A DNA stretch of 64,000 nucleotides from Carya illinoinensis (taxonomy: Eukaryota; Streptophyta; Magnoliopsida; Fagales; Juglandaceae): contig NC_056755.1 in the NCBI RefSeq assembly GCF_018687715.1, positions 29,972,501 through 30,036,500 of the forward strand, read 5' to 3'. The translations under genes and the position numbers were made by a program. Below are positions 22,311 through 33,432 of this stretch, one piece after another. Position 1 is the stretch's first letter, and every line of letters begins with the position of its first letter. The notes beneath the pieces were generated by a model, which saw only the letters and a list, made by a program, of their open reading frames with translations, ran no database searches and was not told the DNA's origin.

Positions 22311-25300
22311 ATCAAAAGATAAAGGTTTTTCTCCTGCTAATCAAGCAACTATGAAGCCAATTAATCAAGGTTCTCCAAATGTGTCAACTAATTCTACCCG
22401 TGAATCTCATCGTGATCTTTTATGTCAAATTTGTGACAAACGAGATCACACTGCAATTCATTGTTGGCATAGATTTAACCACTCAATTCAGCCTGAGAAC
22501 TTGCCAAAAGCCTTTGCAACTCTCAACATTGACTCAGAAACCAGCACTGATGAATGGACTTCTGATACAGGAACTTCTGCTTACATGATTTCTCATGAAG
22601 GTATTTTACACAACTTAAAACCTTATGTTTGTTCAAATAATGTGTTAATTGGCAATAGAGATTTTCTAAAAATTACACACATTGGAGATGCTACCATTGG
22701 GACAGGATCTTCAAAGCTCACTTTAAATAATGTTTTGTTGGTCCCTGATTTAGAGAAAAATTTGTTATTTATTGGACAATTGACCACTAAATACCTAGTA
22801 AATTGTGAGTTTTCTAATCAGAATTTTGTGGTCAAGGATCAAGTGACACAAAGGGTGCTAATGAAGGGCCTTAAGCATGATAATCTCTACACCATTCGAG
22901 CTACACCAATTGCTTTCTTTTCAACAAGGTTTCGAGCAGTAACAAGGGACCTCTGGCATCAAAGGCTCGGGCATCCTCAAGTAGCTATTGTTTCCAATCT
23001 GCAAAGCAATGGTTTTATTAAAGTATTGTCCAATAAGTTAGAAAATAAAGTTTGTGAGAGTTGTCAACTAGGGAAGATGTCTAAGCTTCCTTTTGCTGCT
23101 TCAGTGTCTAGTACATTTGCTCTTTTTGATAAACTTCACATTGACTTGTGGGGACCTGCTCCTGTTCCTTCCATGAATAAATTTCATTATTATGCTGCCA
23201 TTGTGGATGATTTCACCAAGTTCATTTGGTTTATTCCCTTAAAGCAGAAATTAGATTTCTTTACTCAGTTCTTATTATTTGAAAAATATGTCTTGAGGCA
23301 ATTTGGGCAACACATAAAAGTAGTACAAACAGATGGAGGGGGAGAATTTTTGAACCATGCATTTGTTAGTCATTTGCCAAATTTTTGTATTTTACATCAC
23401 ATCTCATGTCCATACACGCCTGAGCAGAATGGCTTTGTTGAAAGGAGACATCGAAATATTAGAGAGTTGGGCCTTACAATGATGCTGCATACAAATGTTC
23501 CTAAGTGTTTTTGGGTTGAAGCATTTACCACAGCTGTTTTCCTCATCAACATACTTCCTATTGTCACTTTAGAATGGGAGTCCCCTTACTCTATGCTTTA
23601 TCACAAAACACCAGATTATGGATCTCTTCGTGTCTTTGGTTCAAGATGTTATCCATATGTTTGGGACCAAAAGACAAGTAAATTCGATCCAAAGTCTCTT
23701 CCTTGTGCATTCTTGGGCTATAGTGATCGACATAAGGGATATAGGTGTTATTATCCACCTACAAGAAGGACTTTTATTTCCAGACATGTAGCATTTGATG
23801 AGGACTCTCTTCACTTCAAAAATCAAGTCTCCAATAATAAGCATCCTTCAGATTTTTTAGTGACTACTTTTACTGAATGGGATTCTTCAACAGCTCCTAT
23901 ATGTTCTCATTCTCTTCCATTAGCAAATACAAATAATCCAATTCCTAATGCACCATTGAATAAACAACTAATTCTCTCTGATTTAGTTTCTGGTGCAGAA
24001 CTACAGCCCAATATCAATTAGAAGGACATGGATTGACTGATCAGTCTGTGATAGTTCATGAAGAGTCTTCAAATTCTATACTGCCTGCTCCTTCACACAC
24101 TATGCAAACTCGTGCAAAATCAAGTATTCATAAGCCTAATCCTAAGTATACTTTAATTCATCATTATGGTAGCATACCAAAGCCACCAAGAACAATTCAA
24201 TCGGCTGTTAAGTATCCTGGATGGAAGCAAGCTATGGAAGAGGAATTGGAAGCTTTGAGGCAAAATGAGACCTGGTCTCTTGTTCCAAGAAATTCCACAA
24301 TGAATGTGGTTGGCTCACGTTGGGCCCAAAATCAATCCTGATGGATCATTGCAACGCCTAAAGGCAAGTCTGGTAGCTAAAGGTTTTCATCAAGTAGATG
24401 GTGTAGACTTCACAGAGACTTATTCTCCTGTAGTTAAACCAGCTACTATTCGAATAATCATCTCACCAGCAGTAGTACAACACTGGAGTATTAGACAGCT
24501 AGATGTGAAAAATGCATTCCTGCATGGACTCTTGTCAGAAAAGATATTCATAGAGCAACCTCCTGGCTTTGTGCACCAAGAAAAATCTCATCATGTGTGC
24601 CTACTTAATAAGGCTATCTATGGGTTAAAGCAAGCTCTAAAGAGCTTGGTTTGATAGATTTAGCTCATTTCTACTTGAATTTGGTTTTTTCTATAGTACA
24701 GCTGATCCAAGTCTATCTATCAAACATTTGGCTTATGGCACCTTGGTACTACTTTTATATGTGGATGATATCATCCTCACGGGTTCCTCAGATCAGTTAA
24801 TTGATCAGTTCATAGCTATGTTGCACACTAAATTTGCAATGAAGGACCTTGGTGCACTTCATTATTTTTTGGGAATTGAAGTTACTTCTGTTTCAGATGG
24901 CCTTGTACTACACCAATCTAAGTATGCTATTGATCTGCTTGATTGTGCATTGATGAGAGATTGCAAACCAATTCATACTCCAATGACTCAAAAGTTCAAA
25001 ACAGTCACGGGTTCAACAACACTTGGTGATCCTCACACCTATCGATCTCTAGTTGGTGCATTACAATATTTAACACTCACATGTCCTGACATTTCATTTA
25101 GTGTTAATTATGTTTCTCATTTTATGCACCCTCCAACAAAAGACCATTTCACAATGGTAAGAAGGATTCTGAGATATGTCAAAGGGACTGTCCACCATGG
25201 TTTGCATATGCAGCACTCAAGTACATTGGATCTTTATGCCTTCTCGGATGTTGATTGGGCTAGCTGTCCACAAACACGACGTTCCACAACTGGTTTCTGT

Positions 25301-25730
25301 ACATACCTTGGTAGTAACATTATTTCTTGGAGTACAAAGAAACAACCAAGTACCATTGATGAAACCTCCAGTTTTATTTTGTGATAATCTAAATTCATTG
25401 TTCATGACTGTAAATCCTATGTTTCACGCTAGAAGTAAACACATTGAGTTAGATTATTATTATATCATGGAAAGAGTCTCTCTTGGGTTGTTAACCACTC
25501 AACATATCTCAACTTCAGCTCAGATTGCAGATGTCTTCACCAAGCCACAAACCAGATATGACTTGGACAAGCTTAAGCACAAACTATGCCTCCTTACCGA
25601 GCATAGTTTGAGGCCGGATGATAACATTCATCATTCAATCAACAATATTCCTGAAATGGAAACTGTTGATATGGAGAAGAGCATGACATATAGTATGGCA
25701 AATATGGATGCCGAGAGTGTAGCAGACTGA
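22305..25730 (+). pseudogene. Copia pol: zinc knuckle, protease, integrase, reverse transcriptase, RNase H (broken)
   Basis: The CCHC knuckle is 'CQICDKRDHTAIHC' (about 22423-22464). The protease motif is 'WTSDTGTSAYM' (about 22557). The integrase has a 'WHQRLGHP...CESCQLGK' zinc domain and core acidic residues in 'LHIDLWGPAP', 'VVQTDGGGEF' and 'TPEQNGFVERRHR', giving an intact D-D-E. Reverse transcriptase has 'QLDVKNAFLHG' and 'LLYVDDIILTG'. Frameshifts occur near 24010-24030, 24310, 24645 and 25360. The RNase H keeps 'FSDVDWASC', but the frame jumps from 'KQPSTI' (25355) to 'VLFCDNLNS', dropping the segment that normally holds the glutamate of 'STEAEY'. The last residues of pol are encoded inside the 3' LTR, ending at 25730. 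Confidence 0.88.
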
Positions 25731-25938
25731 TTATAGTGCAAATTTTAACTCTTGATTTTACTCCTTGTAATTTGTTGTTGTAATTTGTTAAGTCTTAGCT
25801 TGTTTAGAATACACAATTGTCTATTACCATGTATAGCTATAGTCTCTGCACACGATACTTGAATATAAATACAATACTACTCTCATGGTGTAAGTATGGT
25901 GAGATTTCTCAATCATCAACTTGTGTTGATTTTCTTCT
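25619..25938 (+). repeat. 3' LTR of the Copia element
   Basis: Begins TGATAACATTCATC right after a short purine-rich tract (GTTTGAGGCCGGA) and ends TTTTCTTCT, followed by the GGAAT target copy. The first 112 bases overlap the pol C-terminus. Confidence 0.9.
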
Positions 25939-28900
25939 GGAATGTGGTGTCCCAAACAAAAATGCCCAACACAATCAACTTAATGCATAAAAAAGACAAT
26001 GAACCAAAAGTTTGACCCTCGTTCAATTCATGGCAAAACCAAGGCGAAAGCATCCAACATGTAGACAGATCAATTGCGGTTAGAGCTTCAGTTGAAGTTG
26101 GTGCACTATGGTCAATGGCCTTGTTTCATTTGATGGCGATTTCCACATCTTGTGCCTTCAGATTCACACTTAAGAAGGCTAGAATGCTAGAGTCCATCAG
26201 CTCAGTCTATAGAGAGTTGTATATTGTTGATGAAAAAAGGGAAGTTTTGGTGAGACGAATTTGGAATTTTGGGCCGAAGGAGTAAAGTGGTGTCACACAT
26301 GTACCTATAGGATGTAACACCCACGCCCAGCACCAAGCCCAAGCTGAGCACGAGTTCTATAATTTTTAAGTTAATATGTATGAGAAGTTCCCTTGAAATT
26401 TAACGAGTAATTTTAGAACAAGCTACAGGCCTAAAATTTATTTTGGCAAAGTATGAATTTTATTGGGCTTGATAATTAGGACCAAATGGGAATTAGTCCC
26501 TGGAAAATTTATGTGACAAGTTGATTTTAGAATTTGAATCAAGGCTCATTAGTATTTATTAAAATACTCGACCCATGAAAATACGGACAAGTTAGAGATT
26601 TTTGGACTGCTTTAACTGACCTAGACCCGTGCGGTCTAAACTGTGAGATCCAAAGTTCACTTCATTTATAAACCCCACACCATGCACGTCTCCATTCCAT
26701 TAACGGCAACACTATATATATATACACACACATATACACATATTCATGCACTGGCCCAATGCACCTTTACCTTTGTAACGCCCGTCCTTATGGTGTGAAT
26801 TTTAGAAGAAATGATTTTAGGAAAATAAGATGAGAATTACTAACTTTTTAAAACTTTTCTTTCCCTTCACAAGATATAAAAGATTCCACAGTTAAAAGTT
26901 AAAAACTTGCATTTAGATGGAGGGTTTTGTAGTGGAAATCATTAACTAAAATACAAATTCTTTTACAAAAATAAGTTTTAATAAACTACAAAAAGACCTA
27001 GGCTTCCGTCACTTTTTCCTTTGGCTATGTCTGTCCTGACACTTTGTCCTCATTTCGTTCCTAGGTGGGCACATATAAAAATAAAATGAGTCGAATATTC
27101 AATAAGCATCACCTCATACTGTAAAAATATAAAAACATACGTTTTCAATCATGCATTCTCACTCACATACATACTTTACATAAATCACTTTCTTTTCTTT
27201 AAAATATTACAATGTGGGATTTTTCTTTTAAAAAAGGTTTTTTTTTCCTCTCTCTCTCTCTCTCTCAAAACATTGCCCACCTTGTACTTTCCTTTATAAA
27301 ACTAAAACCTTTCATCTATAAAATTAATCTTATCACTTTCTTTCGGCCGATACACACTATTACACCTCGTGTGTTGGAGTTAGCAATCTTTTGGATCCAA
27401 TTCCGTCGGAAACTCGCAACCAGGGGTAGCACTAGGTGCACTACCAGTACTACTTACTTGACATTGCAATGTGCCCAGTCCTTTGATACCAACATTCATC
27501 AGTCGTGGTTGTTACATAATTTCATACATTAAAACATTCATTTCTTTCAATTCTTTCATTTCATTTCCTTTCATTCATTCATTTCATTTCTTTCATGCAT
27601 CAGTTCATTTCAAAGTACATCTTTTTGTAACATAAAACATAAAACCTTATCATTCATTTTATGGAACATACACACATTACATACTACGTATAGCATCCAA
27701 TCACATGCATACAACTATTTTTTGCAGTGCATAAAAAGGGGTTGCCAAAGAAGGTTATTATATACATATACTTATTATACCTTAGCATAGATTCGTAAAG
27801 CACTTTCATCATGAGAAAACATTTCTTTTCTTTTCATTTCATAAAATAATAATTTTCATAAAAGCAATTTATTTTCATTTTCATAAGTAGAAAAACTCTA
27901 AAAAAGCATAAACGTAATACTTACCTAGACTCCATGCTAAGCACATTTCATCCAGTCCATTCACATATGTGTTAGATGGCAACCTACATGCGTACACAAC
28001 CTCACATCATTTCCTTTCTATTTACATAAGAACTTTACACTTAAAACTTGCATCATAAGAATATTCCTAATCTTAGTCCATTATATTCCACCTGACCTTA
28101 ACCTCTCATTGGTTCATGACTTAGACTTCCTCCACTTAGACTAGTCACCGTCCACTTAATTTTTCTAACCATTTACTTACATGAATCTTCATGACATCTC
28201 TATTTGTGCAAGCTTACACCTCTAGGTATTCTAAATATCCATTCATTTAACATACACATGTCATCATCCAATCCTTGAAGTATAACCACTTTCATAAATC
28301 TTAAGCCTAGACTATGAATCTAGAAATCCTAACTCCATCTTCTGATTAACAAAGTGAGCTCCCATGCTTCACTTTAATCTCCCAGCATCATTCATGAGCC
28401 TACAACTTGACCTCACTTCATCATACAACCCAACTGCAATCACAATTCTAGTCTTTAAATAATACCCTTTTCTCGTACATAATCCAAACCAACATCAATC
28501 CTAAGTCCTTATTTACTTCCTCACCCACAATATATTACACAATTAAAACCATAAAGCCTAATAAACATCATACATGTCCACAACCATTTATACGACCCAA
28601 AGCAAAATGCCACTTTAATATCTTATACCGATTTATATAATTCCATCCCATCATTCTATATACCCAACTTGAATCATAATAAATACTAACAACTTGATGC
28701 CCAAGTGCATCAATCCATCAAAATATAAATATTCTATCCAACACTTGAGCTACACACAAAACCACTACACAACCAATCACCAAAATAAATGCTAAATCCA
28801 TAGGCCAGTTGAACTCCAATAAAACAACTAGCACCATCATAGTCACATTTCGCCCATTAATATCCATCACGTCATAATACACGAGCCAAATCACAACTAC

Positions 28901-29180
28901 ATGACACATATACACAATTGCTCTTTAATCACAACCTAAGCATAACTTCACATCTTGCCTCATCGCTTCGCAACACACAAGCTACCTCACAACTACACCA
29001 CACACATCCACACTTACTCTTCGAACACAATCATGACCACATCTCCCTCTTCTAAATCCACCAAATCAACACAACCATTAAACACATCAAATCTGCCAAT
29101 AACATAACTCCATACCACACACCAACATCCATACAAACAAATAAACATAACATTTTCTCAATAAAAAGGGGTAGAAATTA
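25939..29180. other. Degenerate repeat-like DNA, no gene recognised
   Basis: Two TGTAACRCCC-type strings (26316 'gtaacacccacgcc', 26775 'tgtaacgcccgtcc') resemble the starts of plant gypsy LTRs, and 27180-29100 is a long pyrimidine/A-rich stretch. A CT run is at 27248-27266. Small open frames have no recognisable domains. I read this as old LTR or satellite-like debris but cannot define an element. Confidence 0.35.
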
Positions 29181-29602
29181 TAACCTAGGTGGAGAAGCTG
29201 AGTTGGGCAGTGGCTGCTCTTGGTGGTGCAGGGGATAGAGGTAGCGGCTGATTGGGCTTCACGGTCTGTTGCCGTGTGTGGTGGGTTGCGGTGTTTGTGG
29301 TGGCAGTCAAGGGTGGCATTGATCAAGAGAAATGGAGAGAGTGTGACTCGGGGGCTAAGCGAGTGGTGGCTTGTGGGTTGCGATGGAGCATAGGGGTGGC
29401 CTTGCGGTGGTGTTGCACTGTAGAGGAAGGCGGCGCACAGTTGGGGGGGAACAAGGATCTACTGAGATTTGAGAGGGAGAAAGAAAGGGCTTCGACGAGA
29501 GGGTGAGGGAGAGCTTTGGTGGAGGGTTGGGGACCGTTGGGGGGTGGCTACACTGGTAGTTGGTGGTGTGGCAGCTAAGGACGCGACGACACTAGGTGGT
29601 TT

Positions 29603-29604
<2 letters not shown>

Positions 29605-29639
<35 letters not shown>
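29605..29639 (+). repeat. (AG)17 microsatellite
   Basis: Perfect AG run of 35 bases. Confidence 0.95.
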
Positions 29640-29642
<3 letters not shown>

Positions 29643-30745
29643 ATGGTGGGGAAGTCGCTGGTGATGGTGTTCTCGTGGTATTGTCGACATGCGGTGGCGA
29701 CTAGATGAGTAGAGGTGGCATGAGGGAGATGGATCGGGGAGAGAGACGGGCATAGGGTGAGAAATCCCTGGGCTTCGGGGAGAGATCCATGGTGGAGAGG
29801 GCTTCAAAATATAAAAAGGCTTATTGAAAATCAGGCTTGGTTCAATAATACCAAAAACACCCCATTTGAAATAATTTTGGACATTTAAAATATTTTGAAG
29901 ACTTTAAAACATTGGGTTTCATTTAAAAGTAATATGGTAAATTTAAAATACAGTTTTGAGGTTTAAAACACCAATTTGAAACTCATGACCAATCGAGAGA
30001 AAAGAGTGGTTGATCACAACCTTCTCCTTCTAGAGCCTAGGGTTGTCACCACACACACTTTCTCCGCTCAAGACTTCCAGCCCAAGCCACTCAGCCTTCA
30101 TGGTTTCGTTCCTCTAGGGCATGGATAACACATTGGCAACAAACAAGACACTTTCGAGTGCCACGCATTCTGTCGACCCGCACACCAACACTATCGTCCA
30201 AAGCCACCTTCAGCCTTTGTTCTCACTCTCACTCAAAACAGAGTAGCTTCATCCTTTTTTTTTCCCCTTTCATTCCAATGATGAAGCCCTATTTCACGTT
30301 AATCTCTATAGCCATATCTCCTCCACAAAGAACAACCGACAGCAAGCTACAACACCGCTAAACCATGACAGTGACAACCGTGAGTCCCATGGTGTTGTGG
30401 CCAAGGAAGCCCCACGTCCCAACGTGTTTAGCCGTTGCACCACTGTTACTCCTCTTCTACTCTCCTCAACTACCAACCATGAAAACCACCTTGCTCCTCC
30501 ACGACATTGCCTTATAACACAACAAAAGGCTCTATTCCACCACATGAAAATAGAGCATACACTCTCCATTGTGAGCCACAACGTTGCCGCTCAGTTGCTT
30601 AGCCTTGAAACCCATGACAGAACAAGTGTGAACCACCTAGAAGAGCAACAGAAATTGCTGGCTGTGCCACCCCAGGTTTGCTGTTTTCCTCTCGATAAGC
30701 CTCGCCGATGCTCCCCACTATTTCTCTCCATCTCTCTTTCTCCCA

Positions 30746-30748
<3 letters not shown>

Positions 30749-30805
<57 letters not shown>
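30749..30805 (+). repeat. (TC)28 microsatellite
   Basis: Perfect TC run of 57 bases, oriented opposite to the (AG)n run 1.1 kb to the left. Confidence 0.95.
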
Positions 30806-30810
<5 letters not shown>

Positions 30811-30960
30811 TTGTAGTCACGATAGCCACCGTCCACCTCACCCAGCTTCGTCGCAACTCCTTCCCTCACGGCGAGTCTATTACAAGCTCTCCTTGTGACT
30901 TTGTTATTTCCACCCAAAACATGGCTTGCCATTTATTTTTGTGTAGCCTTTTGTAAATCC

Positions 30961-32350
30961 TAATAACAACTTTGCTATTTCATTAATTGGGACGGGCTTA
31001 CCTCGGACAACATGGGCTTTGTTTACATACTGGGCTTGTTGTTATTTGGAGTTGGGTTATGTTAAATGATTATGAAGTTAAACATTTATGTCATTGGGTT
31101 GGACTTGGGTCCTAAATTATTTTTGGCCTTTAATATTTTGTTTATAGCAACTGCTATAATACTTAAGTGGGTTGGGCTTGACTTTAAATAGACTTGTGAT
31201 TGGGTTGGAATTAGGTTAAGTGAATATTAAGTGGATATCAAGGAAATTAGGAAGTGATGACATTTTAGGGTTATGAGAAATTTGGAATTTTAAGAAAATA
31301 GGTTATTTTAGTCTTTTAGATTTAAGTATTGAAATACATGTTTGATGAAAAATTTATGGATGTTACGTTACTAATTTATATCTGACAATTAATATTCGTT
31401 CAACACAGTTGTGGAAAAATTATGAAAAGCTAAAAAGTTCAAGTAAGCGGGGTTCCTATGCTAAACTTTGCATAAAATGAATGGACTAATGTTGATTTTA
31501 TGAAAAATGTGCATGATATATTTTGAAAAGAAATGTGAAAACAAGTTCAGTCATGTGTTCTATATTACTCATGAAACTTTATATAAGAAGAAAGTATTTT
31601 TTTTTTCATGACTGATATGGACATGAACTTATTTTTGACATTCTGTTTTTGAACTCTGTAAAAAGAGCAAAGGTAAGATCTGAAAATTTGTGTATTATTT
31701 AAGTGAAGACGCTTTGAATATGTTTTTGATATTGTGAAGATGATATGAATTTGTTCAGCATTTTGGTTTGATATGTTGTGGCATATGAGAAACCTTTGGC
31801 ATGAATTTTTTATTCTTTATCTAATTTTGTTTCTGTTCTATTCCAATACGGCCCCACCACGGGTGATAATAGTGGTATATGACCCTGTCACGAGTAATAA
31901 CAGTGGTATACGACTCTGCCATAGGGGATAGTAGTGGTATACGGCTTTGCCACTAGTGATAATAGTAGTATATGGTCCTACCATGTATTATAGTAGTGGC
32001 CTATATTTGAGTGCACACCCTTTGGTGAAAGAGTGATTTATGTTCTGCTTTACTATTCACAGATGCACAACCCTACCATGAGGGTTAAACATGGCTTCTG
32101 TTATGATATGATGCTTGATGTGAGGAAGATGATGCTCGGTTTTGCTATGACAAAGGACTTTTGAATAGGAATATTTCTGAAGTTTTACTCTAATATTTTC
32201 AATAATATGTTATGATTTCCACATTCTGAAAGTAAAATATTTTGTTATGCATTCTGAATTCTGTAAATGCTCATTGTTAATGTCGTGTTTCACACGGCTT
32301 TAGGCTGAACTCTCAGCAACTCAGGTTTTCAATCTTGGGCCAGTGGACAC
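30961..32350. repeat. Probable LTR remnant with 31-bp repeats
   Basis: AT-rich DNA with repeated GGGCTTG/TTGGGTT words is followed by an array at about 31850-32005. The array has four to five units of about 31 bp, each holding AGTGGTATA(T/C)G preceded by a CC..(A)CCA/GCCA motif. A similar 'ccctaccatgagggttaaacatgg' string is at 32068-32091. Arrays of this kind occur in long LTRs of plant Ty3 elements (inference). No partner LTR is identified. Confidence 0.45.
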
Positions 32351-33432
32351 AAAAAAAACACTCGAGATGGGGCCGTAGTGGTGGCTGGGGAGTCTTCGAT
32401 GCCAAAGTCAGTATCGTCTTATAGCTTAGTGCAAGTATGTAAAGAGTTCAGAGAGAGTTCCTAGTATCTAGGGATTGCTTTTTATATCCGATCTCTAGGG
32501 TTAGATGCCCATGCCCTGTATTAGGGGGATGTGTCCTCTCAGCAGTTCCTTCAGTTAGGCTCCTTTATTGCATCGAGGCCTCTGGGGTGGCGCATTTAAT
32601 GCGGCATGGCTCTCTGCCCCATTTAGCCTGTGGATGCACACCGTTAGGCTCTTCCTTCCCCATCCATCGAAGGATCAAGGGCTCCTCGTGATTTGCACCC
32701 ACCTGTCTACTTAGGGCTACATGGGATTAAGTTCCATTGAGGTGATGTGTTCCTTCTTCCTTTGTGTTATGGTGGTTTTTTCGCGCCTTCCCAGTCATAG
32801 ACTGACCTTTGTTCCAAAGCCTGGGACCCTTTGATTGGGCTGATGGGTTGTTCAATTGGCTTGGGCCACTTGTGGTGTTGGGCTTATACTTTAGGCTTTT
32901 GGCCCAGGAAAAAAAAAATCCCTTACAGTTTCCCCACCAATTCTCATTGGACTGTTCTGGTGGGACCTTCTTCCTTCCTTTCCTTTCACATCTTTACCCA
33001 ACCATCGTCACTTGGTATCCTCCCCTCCCAAGTAGGGTGGTTCTTTCTCCTTCCTACTCCTCCATGTGTCAGGCCCCTGGGGCTCCATTTTGTCAATTGA
33101 TGTGACATTTGATGCTTTACTTTTTGACTTTACTGACATGTTATTTGACAGTTGGGTTCTGGGACTTGGTGCTGACCGTTCTGTCCCTTCCGCATTAATG
33201 GTTGTTAGGTGGTTTCTCCAAATTTGTGTCGTGCCGCTTGTTCCATGGGATTCAAACCACTCCACTTCCCACATTTAGTTCGTGGAAGTTGAAAAGCCAA
33301 CCGCTGCTCCTTTATATAAGCTTTGTCCTATCCTTGTCATTCTCCTCTCACTTCATTTGCCTTTTCCTTTCATCCCTTTCCTCTTTGTTCAACCTCTCAC
33401 TTTCTTCGTCTCCTTCCTCATCCTTACTTCTA
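32351..33432 (+). other. Leader/LTR-like region upstream of the PF04195-like ORF
   Basis: Mixed-GC DNA without coding domains lies directly upstream of the ATG at 33433. The 'ggcccagg' plus A-run and 'cccttacagtttccccacc' (about 32900-32935) look like retroelement leader or LTR, but no boundary pair is found. A CT-rich stretch at 33340-33425 precedes the ATG and could be a leader. Confidence 0.35.

Larger units (their letters stand above)
21221..25938 (+). mobile_element. Full-length Ty1/copia retrotransposon (probably Ale/Retrofit-like), decayed
   Basis: Two direct repeats of about 320 bp (21221-21539 and 25619-25938) bound an internal region of 4.08 kb. A perfect 5-bp target duplication GGAAT sits at 21216-21220 and 25939-25943. 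A methionine-tRNA primer site follows the 5' LTR at once. Domain order is gag, zinc knuckle, protease, integrase, reverse transcriptase, RNase H, which is the Copia order. By hand alignment the LTRs differ at about 21 substitutions and one indel, so the insertion is not recent. The LTRs begin TG but appear to end in CT rather than the usual CA. Lineage is inferred from gag ('LKSKNYPLWRE', 'LLRGWIIGTL'). Confidence 0.92.
29181..30960. other. GC-richer block holding two long dinucleotide microsatellites
   Basis: 29181-29810 is G-rich on the plus strand and 30000-30930 is C-rich, with the AT-rich 29820-29990 between. Open frames overlapping the microsatellites are low-complexity (Arg-Glu or Leu-Ser repeats) and not credible proteins. 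Nothing else is recognised. Confidence 0.4.

Noticed and set aside
27212..27532. 106-codon plus-strand frame
   Set aside because: Starts in a CT microsatellite, has no recognisable domain and lies in repeat debris.
30591..30932. Arg-Glu repeat and Leu-Ser repeat frames
   Set aside because: They are translations of the (TC)n microsatellite.
33008..33274. 88-codon minus-strand frame upstream of the PF04195-like ORF
   Set aside because: No domain and antisense to leader-like DNA.
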